A stretch of DNA of 41,834 nt from Sphaeroforma sirkka (GCA_001586965.3 LUCW03002024.1:1-41834); one strand, 5' to 3'; shown: positions 1-10,178, numbered from the stretch's first letter. Numbers and translations are program-made. The notes: generated from the letters alone by a model not told the origin.

Positions 1-270
1 TATACGCGGTTGTTAGTAGGAAACAATTTATCTTTTACTGAAAATATTCTTGTTGTCGTACGACCAAACGACATGCACATGTTCGCATCAGGCACCCCAG
101 CCTGTCAATCTGAATCTGTTCTAACTTCCCAACCATCGGGTACCTGCCCATAGTCCATCAACTCATCGTCACTCTGCACATGATCCATCGACCAAATCAT
201 GAATGTGCATAATCTCAGTTTACCCCATCTCGGGGTTGGTTGATCAGGCATAGTATCACCGTCCACTAAG

Positions 271-1556
271 TTACCCGGGGTCGGAAATTAGTACTCGACC
301 GCGAGTCCCGCGTGTCGACGTGTTTGTAGCCGATGTGCGTTGAACTGCAGTCCCACCATTTTGTGTGCGGCTACCTGTGCTGGACCGGTACGCGTTGTAA
401 GTTGGGACAACGACTTGCGTGTCATGGTCCCGGCGGAATGTTTTGTTCACATGAACGACAACAAACCCGTGGGTTTGAGATAGGCGGAGCATGCGGATTG
501 GCGCGTGTATTCGCTTCCGTACGCAAATTTGAACGTGATCGCGAGTTTCCGGAATTCGTAGAGGACGCGAACACTTGTCCTGGCGATTTTCTTCGGCTTT
601 GTCAACGTTCACACGGAAGACGTCGCGCATCGTTTCAGACGAGTAGTTTCGCCACTATGGATGCATTCGAAGAGTATCCCGGTAGTACACCCCACCTGCA
701 GCTTGGTGTATAAGATTAAGTATGCCATGGTTGCGGTATACTTGTAGGGGGTTGTCATACTGTCGCATTTCCATGAACTCCACCTGGCGTTCAAAATCAC
801 GAATCTGAGTATCAAGCGGTACCGACGGTTTCAGCTTCATGCATGCTAACACTTGGTGGTATGCATTATCCTCCAAGTCTTGTTCTTGTGTACGTACAAT
901 AAAAAACAGTCGCATCCTCAAATGTCATAGACTGTAATTTTTTTGTTCGTTTTCCACAATGAAATCCAATAGCGCCTTAGAGGCTCTTCATGCTGTAGAG
1001 CTCGGTGTAAACCCATTTTCATATGAATCAAATTTGTATGCCAGTCCAAGAAAAACGCGTGTAACTGTATCTTCTGCGGATTGTCCAAATAATAGTTACC
1101 CTGTGGGTTAGGTGGCCATTCCTTCGGTGTTCTTTTGTCAACCGTTATTGAACACGTCTTCAGAGTCTCATTCGACGCACGAATTAGACCCTGTAGCGCG
1201 CATCGTCTATCCGTCCATCTGCTTCTGCCTGCATCATGCCTTGTGTCAGCTGACAAACTTGCATTTTCATCTCGGCCGCAGTCGATGCAGTAATACTAGG
1301 CTCCATAGGTTCTGAGCTTTTATGACGTTTCACTGCCCGTGGGCCTGCTAAGTATTGGTCATGACGAACAGGAAGGTGCTTGCGGTATGTAATCGTCTCA
1401 ATAGGGATTTTCGCCGCATCCTGAGAATTCTCCTGTCATTCATCTGGTGAACGTGGTTTGCTGTGACGTTGCAACTTATCACGAAATAAGTTCGTTGCCA
1501 TACGATTCTGTTTCATCTGTTGCTGCTGTAGAAATACGGCCTCCGGTCAGTCTAAA
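271..1556 (-). pseudogene. Decayed Gag-like coding remnant
   Basis: Several minus-strand open stretches join end to end only if frame changes and stops are allowed. One runs from about 1556 to 1205 with one in-frame stop; it is rich in Gln and Lys and reads like a Gag or nucleic-acid-binding linker. A second spans 1256–918, a third 921–655, and a fourth 630–271 is basic and Ser/Thr-rich, ending at a stop. The 921–655 piece contains RDFERQVEFMEM, a helical charged stretch like those in retrotransposon capsids. No zinc knuckle, protease or polymerase motif is visible, so Gag is an inference from texture and from the neighbouring retroelement. The broken frames argue for an inactive copy; any pol would lie beyond position 1. 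Confidence 0.35.
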
Positions 1557-1559
1557 ATA

Positions 1560-2250
1560 TCAAGATCAAATGATATAACATATTGTTTTTTTTATTTTTA
1601 TTTGGAATAACTTAATACGAGTTCTTTTTTCCAATATTTCTAAAGTGTTCTAAATTCACTTTGATGGCTCCAATAGCCTGAGTATTTGGTATGACTCATT
1701 TACTTGGACCTATTTGAGATGATAATAGATGTAGGATATCATAAACTAAATTTTATAATCTCTGAACTACTACTTGCAAGTTTTGGTCCTCCCGCCAATC
1801 TCCAAAATCCAATAAGTCTTTTTCTTTTTTTAAACCTTTCTTCATATGGAACTTTATTTATATTAGCCGATGTATTAACTTGACTTACGTTCTTATATCT
1901 ATTTACAAATTAGGCATGTGGTCATGAACACTTAGTACTTCTAGTGAAAATTATTTAATAAAGAACAGCTAGGAGTACGTTCTGTGTGATCGAGTATATT
2001 AAGGCTCTTACCAAGAGGTAGTCCTGATCAATCTTACACAAGCTACCACTGCTAAATTCTAACTGACTTAAATTGTATCTTAGTTTATATAATATAGTTT
2101 AAAACATAGAAATATCCATCGAAGTTTACACTGCGGGAATTCATCACTCTGAGGAAGGCATCAAAGGAACGCTTTGCCGACGACGATAAATTCCGGGAGT
2201 GTCCATATCCAAGTGTAAATCCGATTCCAAAAAAAATTTCTACCGGGCGA
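1560..2250. other. AT-rich stretch, no gene seen
   Basis: Low-GC sequence with short A and T runs and frequent stops in all frames. I see no coding signal, RNA gene or clear repeat here. It separates two Gag-like remnants and may be an old insertion or leader. Confidence 0.5.
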
Positions 2251-2252
2251 TT

Positions 2253-3074
2253 TCACCAAAGTCTTTGAGTCCTGATACCAATCCGGGCCATTAGGCGGCA
2301 TCTCCTCAGGGTCGGAATCGTTCGTGCTTGTGCTCTGTGAGAAGTATGGACATTATCGTTCGATGCCTGATACCATACCGCACCATTAGCCGGCATCTCC
2401 TCAGGGGTCAGAATCGTTTGCGCCCGATTTTGAGCGTTCTGCAACAACCGCTCTCTGCAAGTAACATGAAAAAAATACCGTAAGGTGCCATCTGAGGTAT
2501 ATGCTTCGTACGTCCAATTTTACGTTTCACAGGGCTGAGTTAGTCCATGTTGTTAGCCTTTTGTCAGATAACTGGCGAGTGGATGTCGACCCTGCCGGCG
2601 TTGGGTATTGAGGAGCCCAATGTTGTTGTGACTGCCAGTTCAGGCTAAGTCTCAGAAAAATATTCACTCACTGTCGCCTGGTCGAAGTCCTGGGGGGGTA
2701 GACGTGTCACTATCTGTCAGTGACAATTCACGGAGTTAGCGGAATTGCTCTTGAATTATATTAATATTGTCCGTGGCCTCCTGCACATGCATCATCGTAT
2801 TCAGAAGTCCATCTCCATCAGAAATCTAATTTGGCGACTGTTGAAGCTTACCCAGGGTTTTAATTGAGTATTGGCCCTCGAAAAGCAAACGGGTCAATTC
2901 CGAATGGATTGCTACCTTCTTGGCATCTTCAGGTGCAGGTTCCTTGGCAAGGGCTGTCTCCACCTTATTGCATAGCCCAGTTAACCGGCGAAGATTTCCA
3001 GTCAACCGTTTCAACAATCGATCAAAAGCTTGCTTTGCCCACCGTAGGCAACGGTCTAGCCTTGATTCCGGCAT
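2253..3074 (-). pseudogene. Second decayed Gag-like remnant
   Basis: The minus-strand frame 3074–2826 opens with a basic amphipathic segment, then an acidic/helical part (for example AIHSELTRLLFEGQ). After one stop the same frame continues open to about 2680 (reads like IQEQFR, LRELSLTDSD). A further piece at 2447–2253 carries EEMPANGAVWYQ. Helix-rich Gag N-termini of BEL/Pao and gypsy elements look similar, but no diagnostic motif is present. It may be the start of the same broken element as the remnant at 271–1556, with the AT-rich gap inserted between, or a separate element. It is certainly not intact. Confidence 0.3.
2273..2429. repeat. Direct repeat, about 96-bp period
   Basis: Two roughly 57-bp blocks starting at 2273 and 2369 match closely: both contain a variant of ggcatctcctcagg followed by a tcagaatcgtt-like end. 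On the minus strand both encode a version of EEMPANG, one of them now out of frame. This looks like a tandem duplication inside the Gag-like remnant. Confidence 0.6.
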
Positions 3075-3089
3075 TGTTGAAAAAAAAAT

Positions 3090-3486
3090 GAAATTAAACT
3101 AAGTTGTTTCTTTAGTTGAATTAACCTTCAAAGAACGCAGTATAATGAATACAGAAGTTCGGTCACTTAAAATGTGGTCAAAACCAAGTAACACTTAATA
3201 AAGAGTGTTAAGTCTGAAATAAGTGAACTCAGTCAGAAATGCCGATATGAACGGCGCGTCTGCTGTATTTATTATTCACGTCTTTGTGTAAGACAAGATC
3301 TTCTTTAACAACGATAGATTGTAAAAATCTCCGTATCTAAGATTCGTCCTCCTAGTTTCTAATTAATGATGACACTCGGTGAGTCATCATTCTATCTCAC
3401 TAAATTATATTCTAATATCTGATCCGGTCCTCGGGTCCGATCATAAATAAATCCTCTTAGGTCTGAGCCTCTGGGTCGGCCGCAGT
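3090..3486. other. Non-coding, nothing firm
   Basis: No reading frame or RNA gene is visible. There is a small palindrome near 3421–3442 (gatccggtcc...). The stretch may be leader or LTR-flank sequence of the Gag-like remnant to its left, but no matching copy was found in this window. Confidence 0.4.
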
Positions 3487-3669
3487 TGTAGTAAACACAT
3501 CAAAATACGATACTAAAACCTACTGAGTCTCCCCTGAGGCTCAGTGCGGGTGTATTTATTCTTATATTTGATTGTCTACGTGGTCTACAAATAATTCGCC
3601 TCGTGTGAATTAATTGTAAACTAATTCTAACTCCACACTGATAGTGGTTTAAGGGGACTTTTTACTACA
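3487..3669 (-). repeat. Possible 183-bp LTR (3' LTR of the gypsy element)
   Basis: The segment begins tgtagtaaa and ends tttactaca, a perfect 9-bp inverted terminal pair with the TG...CA ends usual for LTRs. Read on the minus strand it is preceded immediately by GAGGGGAG (3670–3677), a good polypurine tract for plus-strand priming. That places it as the 3' LTR of the minus-strand element to its right. A deleted copy lies at 12397–12475. No full-length second LTR was found next to the primer-binding-site-like sequence near 10178, so the assignment is tentative; a short inverted-repeat element is the alternative. Confidence 0.45.
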
Positions 3670-3677
3670 CTCCCCTC
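3670..3677 (-). other. Polypurine-tract-like sequence
   Basis: GAGGGGAG on the minus strand directly abuts the TG end of the LTR-like segment. Polypurine tracts prime second-strand synthesis in LTR retrotransposons and sit exactly here. It is short, so this rests on position as much as on sequence. Confidence 0.4.
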
Positions 3678-3776
3678 AAGCTCAAGCGTCACCAGTGATT
3701 GAAGAGCTTCAAAAAAATAAATGACCTCTTAAACTATTGAAAATTAAAACATATAACACTAGTAGTGTAAATTAAA

Positions 3777-3800
3777 CAATATATATATATATATATATAT
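3777..3800. repeat. (AT)n microsatellite
   Basis: About 12 AT units with no interruption. Confidence 0.95.
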
Positions 3801-3868
3801 AAACTAGTGAAATCCTTCTGCTGAGTAAGTTCGTGCCTTGAAACTGGTCTTTTGAACCATCCCGGCTG

Positions 3869-3975
3869 TGCTGGTATATTTTTCACCCCAAAAGCTAGGG
3901 TATCCGCTGGTATGTTTTCACCCCCCCCATAAGCTAGGGTATCCGCTGGAGTTATACTCGCCTATAAGCTCGAGT
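3869..3975. repeat. 39-bp tandem repeat, 2–3 copies
   Basis: Two copies of a unit containing gctggtat...ttttcacccc...aagctagggtatcc lie at 3869–3906 and 3907–3945, followed by a degenerate third. It lies in the 3' untranslated part of the retroelement, between the chromodomain frame and the LTR-like repeat. Confidence 0.7.
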
Positions 3976-4086
3976 TGTGGAATCGTCGTTCGCCTCTATA
4001 CCGTGGTGAAATCTCACGAGGAGAGACAAAACTCCGATCCGGAAGTAGATGATAGACATCTAGTATTCATCAACGTAACGTTGGAA

Positions 4087-4660
4087 TTATTGTTGTTGTG
4101 CCGCTTTCTTCTTCTGCCGAGTTTGCTCGGCTTTGTGGTATGCCGCGATGTCATTCGGATCGTCAAAAGCTTCGGCTGACTCCCAAGTTGGATCACCATC
4201 CCGCCAGCGAACCAAGTATTCTGTATTCCCTGTGGAATCATTCTGTCTATGTCGAATGATGTAACGGAACGAGGAACTATCCTGCCACATATGATCTTCT
4301 AAAGGCTTTTCGGTGGCTCTATGGACTAGTCGCAAAAGTTCCACTCTAACTGGTTTACCTTTGAAAGTATCTGGAAGTGAACCATCCTTGTGTGTCAGTT
4401 CATATCCTTGTCCCTGTCTGGCTTTGACAACGTATGGTCCAAACATTGGTCGCATTGCTTTGGTTGTGCGACCTTCGGACCGTACCATTACCACATCCCC
4501 TGGTTGAAAGGCGATAAAATCGTAAGCATGGAGGCGGTCAAACTGCCTGGATAGTGTGTCTGCGTATTTCTGCGTGACCTTGTAAAGCGTCGGCAAGATA
4601 GTGTCGTGCAAACGATCCAGCCGGTGTGCCCAAGCCTCATTGGTGACCGGCTGATTCCCG
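4087..4660 (-). pseudogene. Integrase C-terminus and chromodomain
   Basis: The frame 4611–4087 (174 codons, with sensible coding upstream to about 4660) holds the C-terminal part of the polyprotein. It has an integrase GPY-type module (PGDVVMV at residues 37–43, FGPY at 57–60) and a chromodomain at about residues 113–160. The chromodomain aromatics are visible (YLVRWRD at 132–138, PTWE at 141–144). Chromodomains at this position steer integration to marked chromatin in chromoviruses. The protein ends in a basic, Gln-rich tail. The frame differs from that of the integrase catalytic core, so there is an indel near 4640–4660 in this copy. Confidence 0.85.
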
Positions 4661-5510
4661 GAAGGTCATCCGTGAAGTCAGCAAACGGAACATGACGGCG
4701 ACCGAAGTAAGCACTGAATGGTGCTGTCTTGTGTCGCCGAGATATTCGGAGGTTCTGGCACAGCATAATAAGTGGTAGTCGGACATCCCATGCCGTAGGC
4801 AAAGATTCACATAGCTTGCGAACTCCTTCGTGGATGTCTCTGTGTCTTCTCTCCGCTGCTCCCAGAACCTGAGGACGATATGGTGGCGACTTTGCATGCA
4901 TCACTCCAACTTCTTGAGTTATTAATTTAACAATCTTGTTCGAAAACTCGCCTCCCTCGTCTGATTGAATTTTCCTGGGAAAACCATGTTCCCCAAACAC
5001 CTCCATAAGTTTAGATGTCACCACTTCTGCTGACTTTGTGGCCGTTGCTCTCAATATCGAGTACCCCGTTGCTATATCCAAGACGTGCAATATATATCGA
5101 TTTCCTGCTGCTGAAACTAGTGGCATTGGAATCATGTCGACTTGAATATGATCCCACGGATACTTTGCCGTTATATTAATCATCGGGTGAAATCCCTTTC
5201 GTAACACCCTCTGTCCTAGACATGTGCGACAGTTTCTCCTAACTGTTTGTGCAAGTTCCAGAGCGTTAGGCCACAAATGTCCGTTCTGCTGTAGTTGAGC
5301 AACTGTATCTTCTGCTCTATGATGCCCAATCTCATGCTGACACAAGGTGAGCTGTGTGCGACGGCTTATCTCTTCCTCATCTGGAGAATCCGTCATGGCT
5401 ACTTCCGAGATAGCGATCGATACTAGCCGAGACGTATCTAATGGGGTGACTTTCGATACTGAGGACGGTTCTGCATATCCCAATCGTGCTGAAAACGTCG
5501 CTGGAAGGCT

Positions 5511-5864
5511 GTAACCATTGCGTGGGCCTACTCTGGCAATGACTGTGTGACCCCATGGTGCCTTGCCACTCGCATACTTTCCGTATTTGAGGAAGGAGTG
5601 GGCTGTCCTTGGAACTAATACTGGGTCTCTTTGTAGAAGCGACTTGAATAACTGGAACCAAGGCTCGTGGGGCGCCCACGGTAGACACACCGTAGCTGTG
5701 GCCCTCTCTGATCGTATCTTGCGCAACATTCTATGGATTAATCTCCATGGTGGGTTCATCCATCCGTCTATATCCTTCCAACAATGTGCAAACGCTCCAC
5801 CCCTGTCATCGTCGGTGTAGTAGCGTGGCAAATGATGGTCCTGATGCGAAGCAAAGACATCGAC
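5511..5864 (-). other. DVFAS...NPPW domain between RNase H and integrase
   Basis: Residues 153–270 of the RNase H–integrase frame read VDVFASHQDHHLPRYY, then MNPPWRLIHRMLRKI, then ATATVCLPWAPHEPWF. Segments with this motif order (DxFAS, NPPW, P-W...PWF) follow RNase H in DIRS-type elements and in some gypsy-type elements of protists and algae; that is recalled knowledge, not searched here. NPPW resembles motif IV ([DNS]PP[YFW]) of N6-adenine methyltransferases, so a methyltransferase-derived fold is possible. No clear FxGxG cofactor motif is visible, so activity is doubtful. Confidence 0.6.
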
Positions 5865-5899
5865 ATTATTCTCACCCATAATCCGTTGCGCTTGCTCAA

Positions 5900-5964
5900 A
5901 GTAGTCTGGAAAAAGTTGCCAACATTCTGCAAGTAGTCTGGAAAAAAGTTGCCAACATTCTGCA
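5900..5964. repeat. 32/33-bp tandem duplication
   Basis: Two adjacent copies of a unit running from agtagtctgg to aacattctgca, differing by one A in an A-run. It duplicates part of the coding sequence just downstream of RNase H. Confidence 0.9.
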
Positions 5965-6394
5965 TATAGTACCTCCGGGTCCTCAGTCTCAACAGTTCCC
6001 TCATGAAGCCTAGACCACGCGTCTGGTAACACGTTCTTTATACCCGGGATGTGCGAGATAGTAAAATTGAAAGGCGCTATGATGTGATGCCATCGTTGTA
6101 GCATCGGATTCAGCTTTAGCTGTGTGTTCATATACACCAAAGCCTTGTGATCAGTCAACACTGAAAAGCGTTGACCTTCGAGATGATCCCGGAAGTGTGT
6201 GAGACCATATACCAAGGCCAATAATTCCTTCATGGGTGTTGCGTAATTGCGCTGTGCTGCGTTGAGGGTCTTGCTGAAGAACATTAGGTATTGCTTCTTC
6301 CCTTCTATGGTCTGGAACAATGCACCTCCAATACCGTAGTCGCTTGCATCCGTTTCGAGTTGTAAAGGTACTTCGTCGACGGGAAATTTCTCAC

Positions 6395-6462
6395 ACTACT
6401 GCCTCAACTATGGCTTGCTTCATGAGTCATGCAAACTACTGCCAGGCTATGGCTTGCTTCAT
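6395..6462. repeat. 40-bp-spaced direct duplication at RT/RNase H break
   Basis: Near-identical blocks 6395–6423 and 6435–6462 (actactgcc...tatggcttgcttcat). The duplication coincides with the point where the reverse transcriptase frame stops matching and the RNase H frame has not yet begun. It is likely the lesion that disconnects them. Confidence 0.85.
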
Positions 6463-7942
6463 GGCATCCCAAGCTTGCTGGTGTCTCTGTTCCCACCTGT
6501 CTCCAATGATTTCCTTTAGGCTTCAGTCTTACAAATTCCCGGAGTGGGGCAACTACCTCTGCAAAGTTTGGTAGGTGCTCGTGAAGAAAGTTGGCTAATC
6601 CCAAGGCCGATGCAATGTCTTTGTACTTCTTCGGGGTTGGCCAGTCAATGAGCTTGGCCTGCTTTTCATGGCAAATATCAATTCCGGCCTTCGATACTCG
6701 CTTCCCTAGGATCATGACTTCTTTGACTGCAAAATGACATTTTGAAGGGTTTAGCTTGAAACTGTGGTACGTCAGCCGCCGAATGACCTCTTTCACTACT
6801 CGTACGTGTTCCTCGTAGTCATCTGTTGCTATTACGATGTCGTCCAGGTAGTGGTGTGCCGGAAGTCCTTGCAATATCACACTCAGTGTACGCTGAAACT
6901 GCTGCGTCAGTGTGTGTAGTCCAAATGGCGCTGATGTAAAGGAATACTGGCTTTTGCCATGTGTGAAACTGAATAGATACTGATACTGAGAATCAGGGTG
7001 AATTGGGAGTCGATGGTACGCTGCGGTTAGATCCAATGTCGTGTAATATCTCTTCCCTTTGATGTTACCAATGATGTCGTTGATACGGGGAATAATGAAC
7101 TGATCCGCCGGTATTAATGCATTCACCGCTCTGAGGTCCAAACACACTCGCACTTTCTTTAGTTCTCCAGATTGAGTATACTCTGGCACGGCGAGCAAGG
7201 GTAAGTTGACGGAAGTGGCTGTATCCCTTTGAACTATGACCAAATCTTGAATCCACTTCTGCACCTGTCTATCTACCCATGGTATCCATTTGTCTGCTAC
7301 AAAGTTCCTTACTGCCTTCCGCATCCTTGCAGCTTGATCTGGTGTCACTGGCAATCTAACTTCGCCTCCTTCCAGTCTGCACCTGTCCTTTTCTCGAATA
7401 CCGTCATTGTCCCTCAGTTCCTTGTCTAGTTCCAGGCGAACACCGGTTTCCTCGGTCAAATCTGGTGGTCGTCTCAACGGTATTGGTTCCAATAGTTTGT
7501 CTAGCTCCGTTGGATCTATGGGTGAGAATGGCGATTGAAGGCCTCCCACGTATAGCCCTAAGCCAGGCATAAGATCCTGGCCTACGATCGCGTCGATAGC
7601 CGGTGGTAGATTCATTAGCTCGAAAGACTGTTCTGTGAGCTCTAGACCATATCGTACTGGAGTTTGTACGGTTGAGCCTATTCGCCGTGTACGAAGACTA
7701 CGATCAGCTAGGTATATATAGGATCCCTCCGGAGCCGACTTAATTTGCAATCCCCAATCGTGTGCGGATGTCGAATCAATGCAACTTCTGTTTGCCCCAG
7801 AATCCACTAACGCCCTGCATGTCTTACCGTTAATCAGGATGGATATGAATACTCGATTGTCCATTGAAAGTAATGGATCTTTGATCGATAGTATCACAGG
7901 TGTGCTAGACGGGAAAACTAAAGTTGCATCTACATCCGACAC
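6404..7942 (-). pseudogene. Retropepsin-like protease and reverse transcriptase
   Basis: A 512-codon open frame. The aspartic protease active site is LVDSGA at residues 45–50, with a later IVGQDLMPGLGL segment as in retropepsins (119–130). The reverse transcriptase follows: LDLRAVN at 268–274, LDLTAAYH at 303–310 with the first catalytic Asp, PFGLHTLTQQFQ at 339–350, and YLDD at 365–368, the polymerase active site. The thumb and connection reach about residue 455, after which the reading departs from the family. The same frame continues upstream into gag across a single amber codon at 7952–7954. Catalytic residues are intact, but this copy cannot make a continuous Pol because of the break near 6460. 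Confidence 0.92.
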
Positions 7943-7951
7943 CCTTACGTC

Positions 7952-8515
7952 CTATTCCTGATCGCTGCCTATGGTTTCCCACGTTGCATCCTCTTCTAAC
8001 TCACCCTGTTCGATTTCGTCTGGGTGTGCCAGTATGGAAGCAATGTGTGTGTCTGTAGGCGTGGTCTCCTCCTGCTCCGTTTGCTGGTCGTCCGAGTCTG
8101 TTAGAGCCGTAATGGTGTTGACCGCGGGCAAACTCTTATCGAAGGATACGCCTTGCTTAAATCCTCGGCCCGAGCTGGATGTGAATCCAACCCTTTTGTT
8201 CGACTGGTAGTGCTTGCAGGATGATATATGCCTGAAACTGGGTGGGGCACCCGCTCTGCACGCGTAACACGTGGTGGTCGTAGACGTGCTTGTGCGTTGT
8301 GTGCTGCCTCCTCCTGTATTCGTATTCAAATTACGATCTCGTTGTTGGGCTGGAAACTGTCTACGCCTATATCCCCCCCACATTCATCTGTGTCCGTACC
8401 CGTTGTCTGAGGATGGCATCGGTTTCTTGTATGTCTGGATTTAAAGCGGAGAAGGTCTTCAGTCTCCAGGTGGTCCCAACCTATGTGGTGTTGTTGTAGC
8501 GTGTTCATACGTCAT
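7952..8515 (-). pseudogene. Gag C-terminus with unusual zinc-binding motif
   Basis: The frame 8383–7952 contains CYACRAGAPPSFRHISSC, i.e. C-x2-C-x9-H-x3-C. It sits where gypsy elements usually carry the C-x2-C-x4-H-x4-C nucleic-acid-binding knuckle of nucleocapsid. Basic and Ser/Thr-rich sequence surrounds it, and an acidic tail (EQGELEEDATWE) precedes the amber stop. The stretch about 8510–8390 reads sensibly only in another frame, so two compensating indels flank it. The protease frame continues directly after the stop. Confidence 0.65.
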
Positions 8516-9100
8516 ATTACCTGTCAGGTCCTCGAGGGCCTGTATGAGGCAGTGATTAAGCAACCGCTTAGGAAAGTCCTTGCCCTTATCTGCTCGCTCC
8601 CAGGCTCTCTTGTGAACTTCCACAATCTTGTTCAAATGTTCCCTGGCTGACTCTACACCCTTGGTGCGGGGATTACCCTTCGCCAACTTCTTAAAGGTAG
8701 GGTCTACGGTGGCCTTGCTCTCATGTTGACAGATTTGGTCTATGACCTGTTCCGCCGGATATACCCTCAGCTCATTATGGTTGTCACGGAGATAGTCAAT
8801 TGTGGCCTTTGCTGCCTTAAAATGTATGAGTACCTTATAGAACCAACGTACCATCCACGACTCATCTAGTCCTGAGACATGGGCGTTCTTCAGTGCCTCT
8901 TCTAGCGCCCCTCGTGTGTCTCTATCGGCTGTGCTGCTTAATTGATAACGGTCTAAAGGCCAATCGGGCCATGTCCGTGGCTCCGGAGCTCTGTTCTTCC
9001 TGATAGCTTCCAATTGAGTATTCAACGCTCCTTTCAACGTATCGATCGTGGACGTTAGTAATGTACATCTTGGGACATCGTAGTTTCCTGTGCTCGACAA
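8459..9100 (-). pseudogene. Gag capsid-like segment
   Basis: A 213-codon frame rich in helix formers and Trp (RTWPDWPLDRYQL, LDESWMVRWFYKVLIHFK). The spacing resembles a Ty3/gypsy Gag capsid region: a Trp-containing start followed by alternating helices. There is no catalytic motif, and the assignment rests mainly on its place between the basic N-terminal gag and the zinc motif. The frame differs from that of the gag piece just upstream and ends in a stop followed by a frame change. Confidence 0.65.
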
Positions 9101-10034
9101 AGTTCATCCACAAAGAAAGATATCTTCCCTTCGAGGCGTTGACACATGGCTCGGCGATGCTCGTTCCACTGCGCTGGTGTCATGATCGGCTCTCTCGCCT
9201 GTTCGTCTTTGTGCGGTCGTTTTCTGCTGCCATGAACATTACCGTCGTCGACATCACTAGACTTGCGCTTACCGTCGTCGACGTCACTATACTTGCGCTT
9301 ACCGTCGTCAACGTAACTAGCCTTGCGCATATCCTGTATCGATCGCGCGAAGTCTCGGTGCTGTCGGCTGAGTTCCCATCGTCTACGTAGTTGTTTTCGT
9401 TCGGCTTCCCTACGATAATCCCCATGTGGGTCGCTCAAATATTGCTCTAGCTGTCGGCCCCTGATTTCGTCAGAGTTTTTGCTGACTGACGAGTGCCCGT
9501 GGCCCACCCTGACATATTTCTATGCCGTTGGACTTGTCGCTCATCCCCGTTGCCTGCGAGGGAATCCTGACTTGCACTGGTAAAACTCCCCGATCGAGTT
9601 CGCTTTCGAGTGAAATCTCGTTCAGGTGCTCGGTGAAAAGGCTGCCATGAATACGGTCTATCACCCGCTGAATGAATGCCCGAAGTACCTCGGACATTGG
9701 CTACCCTGTGTCGCTCAGCTGCTGGTTCAGCAGACTTTGAACGACTAGTATGCCTAATCACAAATTGCACCTCACTGTCTTCTGGATCTGCTCTCCCTCT
9801 TGCCGATAAGCGAGACCCGTGCCCCAACTGATGTCGCCTGCTTGCTGCCTGGCCCACGTCTTGGTCTGTCTGTTCATATCGCGGTTGTTCATCTCTTCGA
9901 CGCGATGCTACTGTCTGGCGCGAAGAAGCTGTGCCTCCTTGGTGGGTCTGCTCGAAATCTGACAAAGATCTCTGGGTTGCTTTGCCGTCGCGACGAGTGC
10001 GTCGAGGGCTACGGGGTGTTGGACGCATAGGCAT
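9055..10034 (-). pseudogene. Gag N-terminal region, frame-broken
   Basis: Coding character passes through three frames. From the ATG at 10034 a basic, Arg/Ser-rich segment (MPMRPTPRSPRRTRR) runs to about 9700. From about 9697 to 9480 another frame reads better (AFIQRVIDRIHGSLF). From 9507 to 9055 a third frame carries REAERKQLRRRWELSRQHRD and a triple VDDGKRK repeat. The ATG at 10034 lies 130 bp after the primer-binding-site-like sequence, a normal gag leader length, which favours it as the start. At least two indels are needed to explain the frames. Confidence 0.6.
9241..9329. repeat. 30-bp tandem repeat, 3 copies, in gag
   Basis: Three successive units beginning accgtcgtc and ending cttgcgc. 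On the minus strand each encodes a version of VDDGKRK plus three residues. The length is a multiple of three, so the frame is kept. Confidence 0.92.
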
Positions 10035-10163
10035 CTTGATGTTAAGACTTCGATGTATGGCTTTGTGTTGTTGATGAATAGTTGGTCCAGATTGAAGGAG
10101 TGTCGGCTATTATATAATAGTTGACTTCAGCCATTTGTGTTACACACTTTCTTCCGCCGTTCT

Positions 10164-10178
10164 CCTCTCGTGATACCA
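10164..10178 (-). other. Primer-binding-site-like sequence
   Basis: The minus strand reads TGGTATCACGAGAGG. LTR retrotransposon primer-binding sites start with TGG (complement of the tRNA CCA end), and many chromoviruses use initiator-Met tRNA with a TGGTATCA-like start. It lies 130 bp upstream of the gag ATG, as expected. The host tRNA sequence is not known here and the adjoining LTR edge is not visible. Confidence 0.45.

Larger units (their letters stand above)
4640..6385 (-). pseudogene. RNase H, NPPW domain and integrase
   Basis: One open frame, readable from about 6385 (an ETDASDYG segment typical of RNase HI lies upstream of the first Met-like codon) to 4640. Counting residues from 6320: RNase H core with TDHKAL at 56–61 and DAWSR near 100–104. 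Next comes an extra domain at 153–270. The integrase zinc module follows, H329-x3-H333 and C364-x2-C367, then the catalytic triad D395, D454, E490. The D454–E490 gap is exactly 35 residues, the DD35E signature. The residues needed for strand transfer are present, although a 33-bp tandem duplication (5900–5964) repeats AECWQLF. After about residue 550 the frame no longer reads as integrase, marking a frameshift. Confidence 0.88.
3487..10178 (-). mobile_element. Degenerate Ty3/gypsy chromovirus retrotransposon
   Basis: Minus-strand element in the order gag, protease, reverse transcriptase, RNase H, integrase, chromodomain. This is the Ty3/gypsy order (integrase after RNase H), and the C-terminal chromodomain makes it a chromovirus. 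A primer-binding-site-like sequence lies at 10178–10164 and a polypurine tract with LTR-like repeat at 3677–3487. The copy is inactive: gag changes frame several times, an amber stop separates gag from protease, frame is lost between reverse transcriptase and RNase H and again before the chromodomain, and short tandem duplications interrupt it. The domains themselves keep their catalytic residues, so decay looks fairly recent. LTR limits are uncertain because no matching LTR pair was found by eye. Confidence 0.9.
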
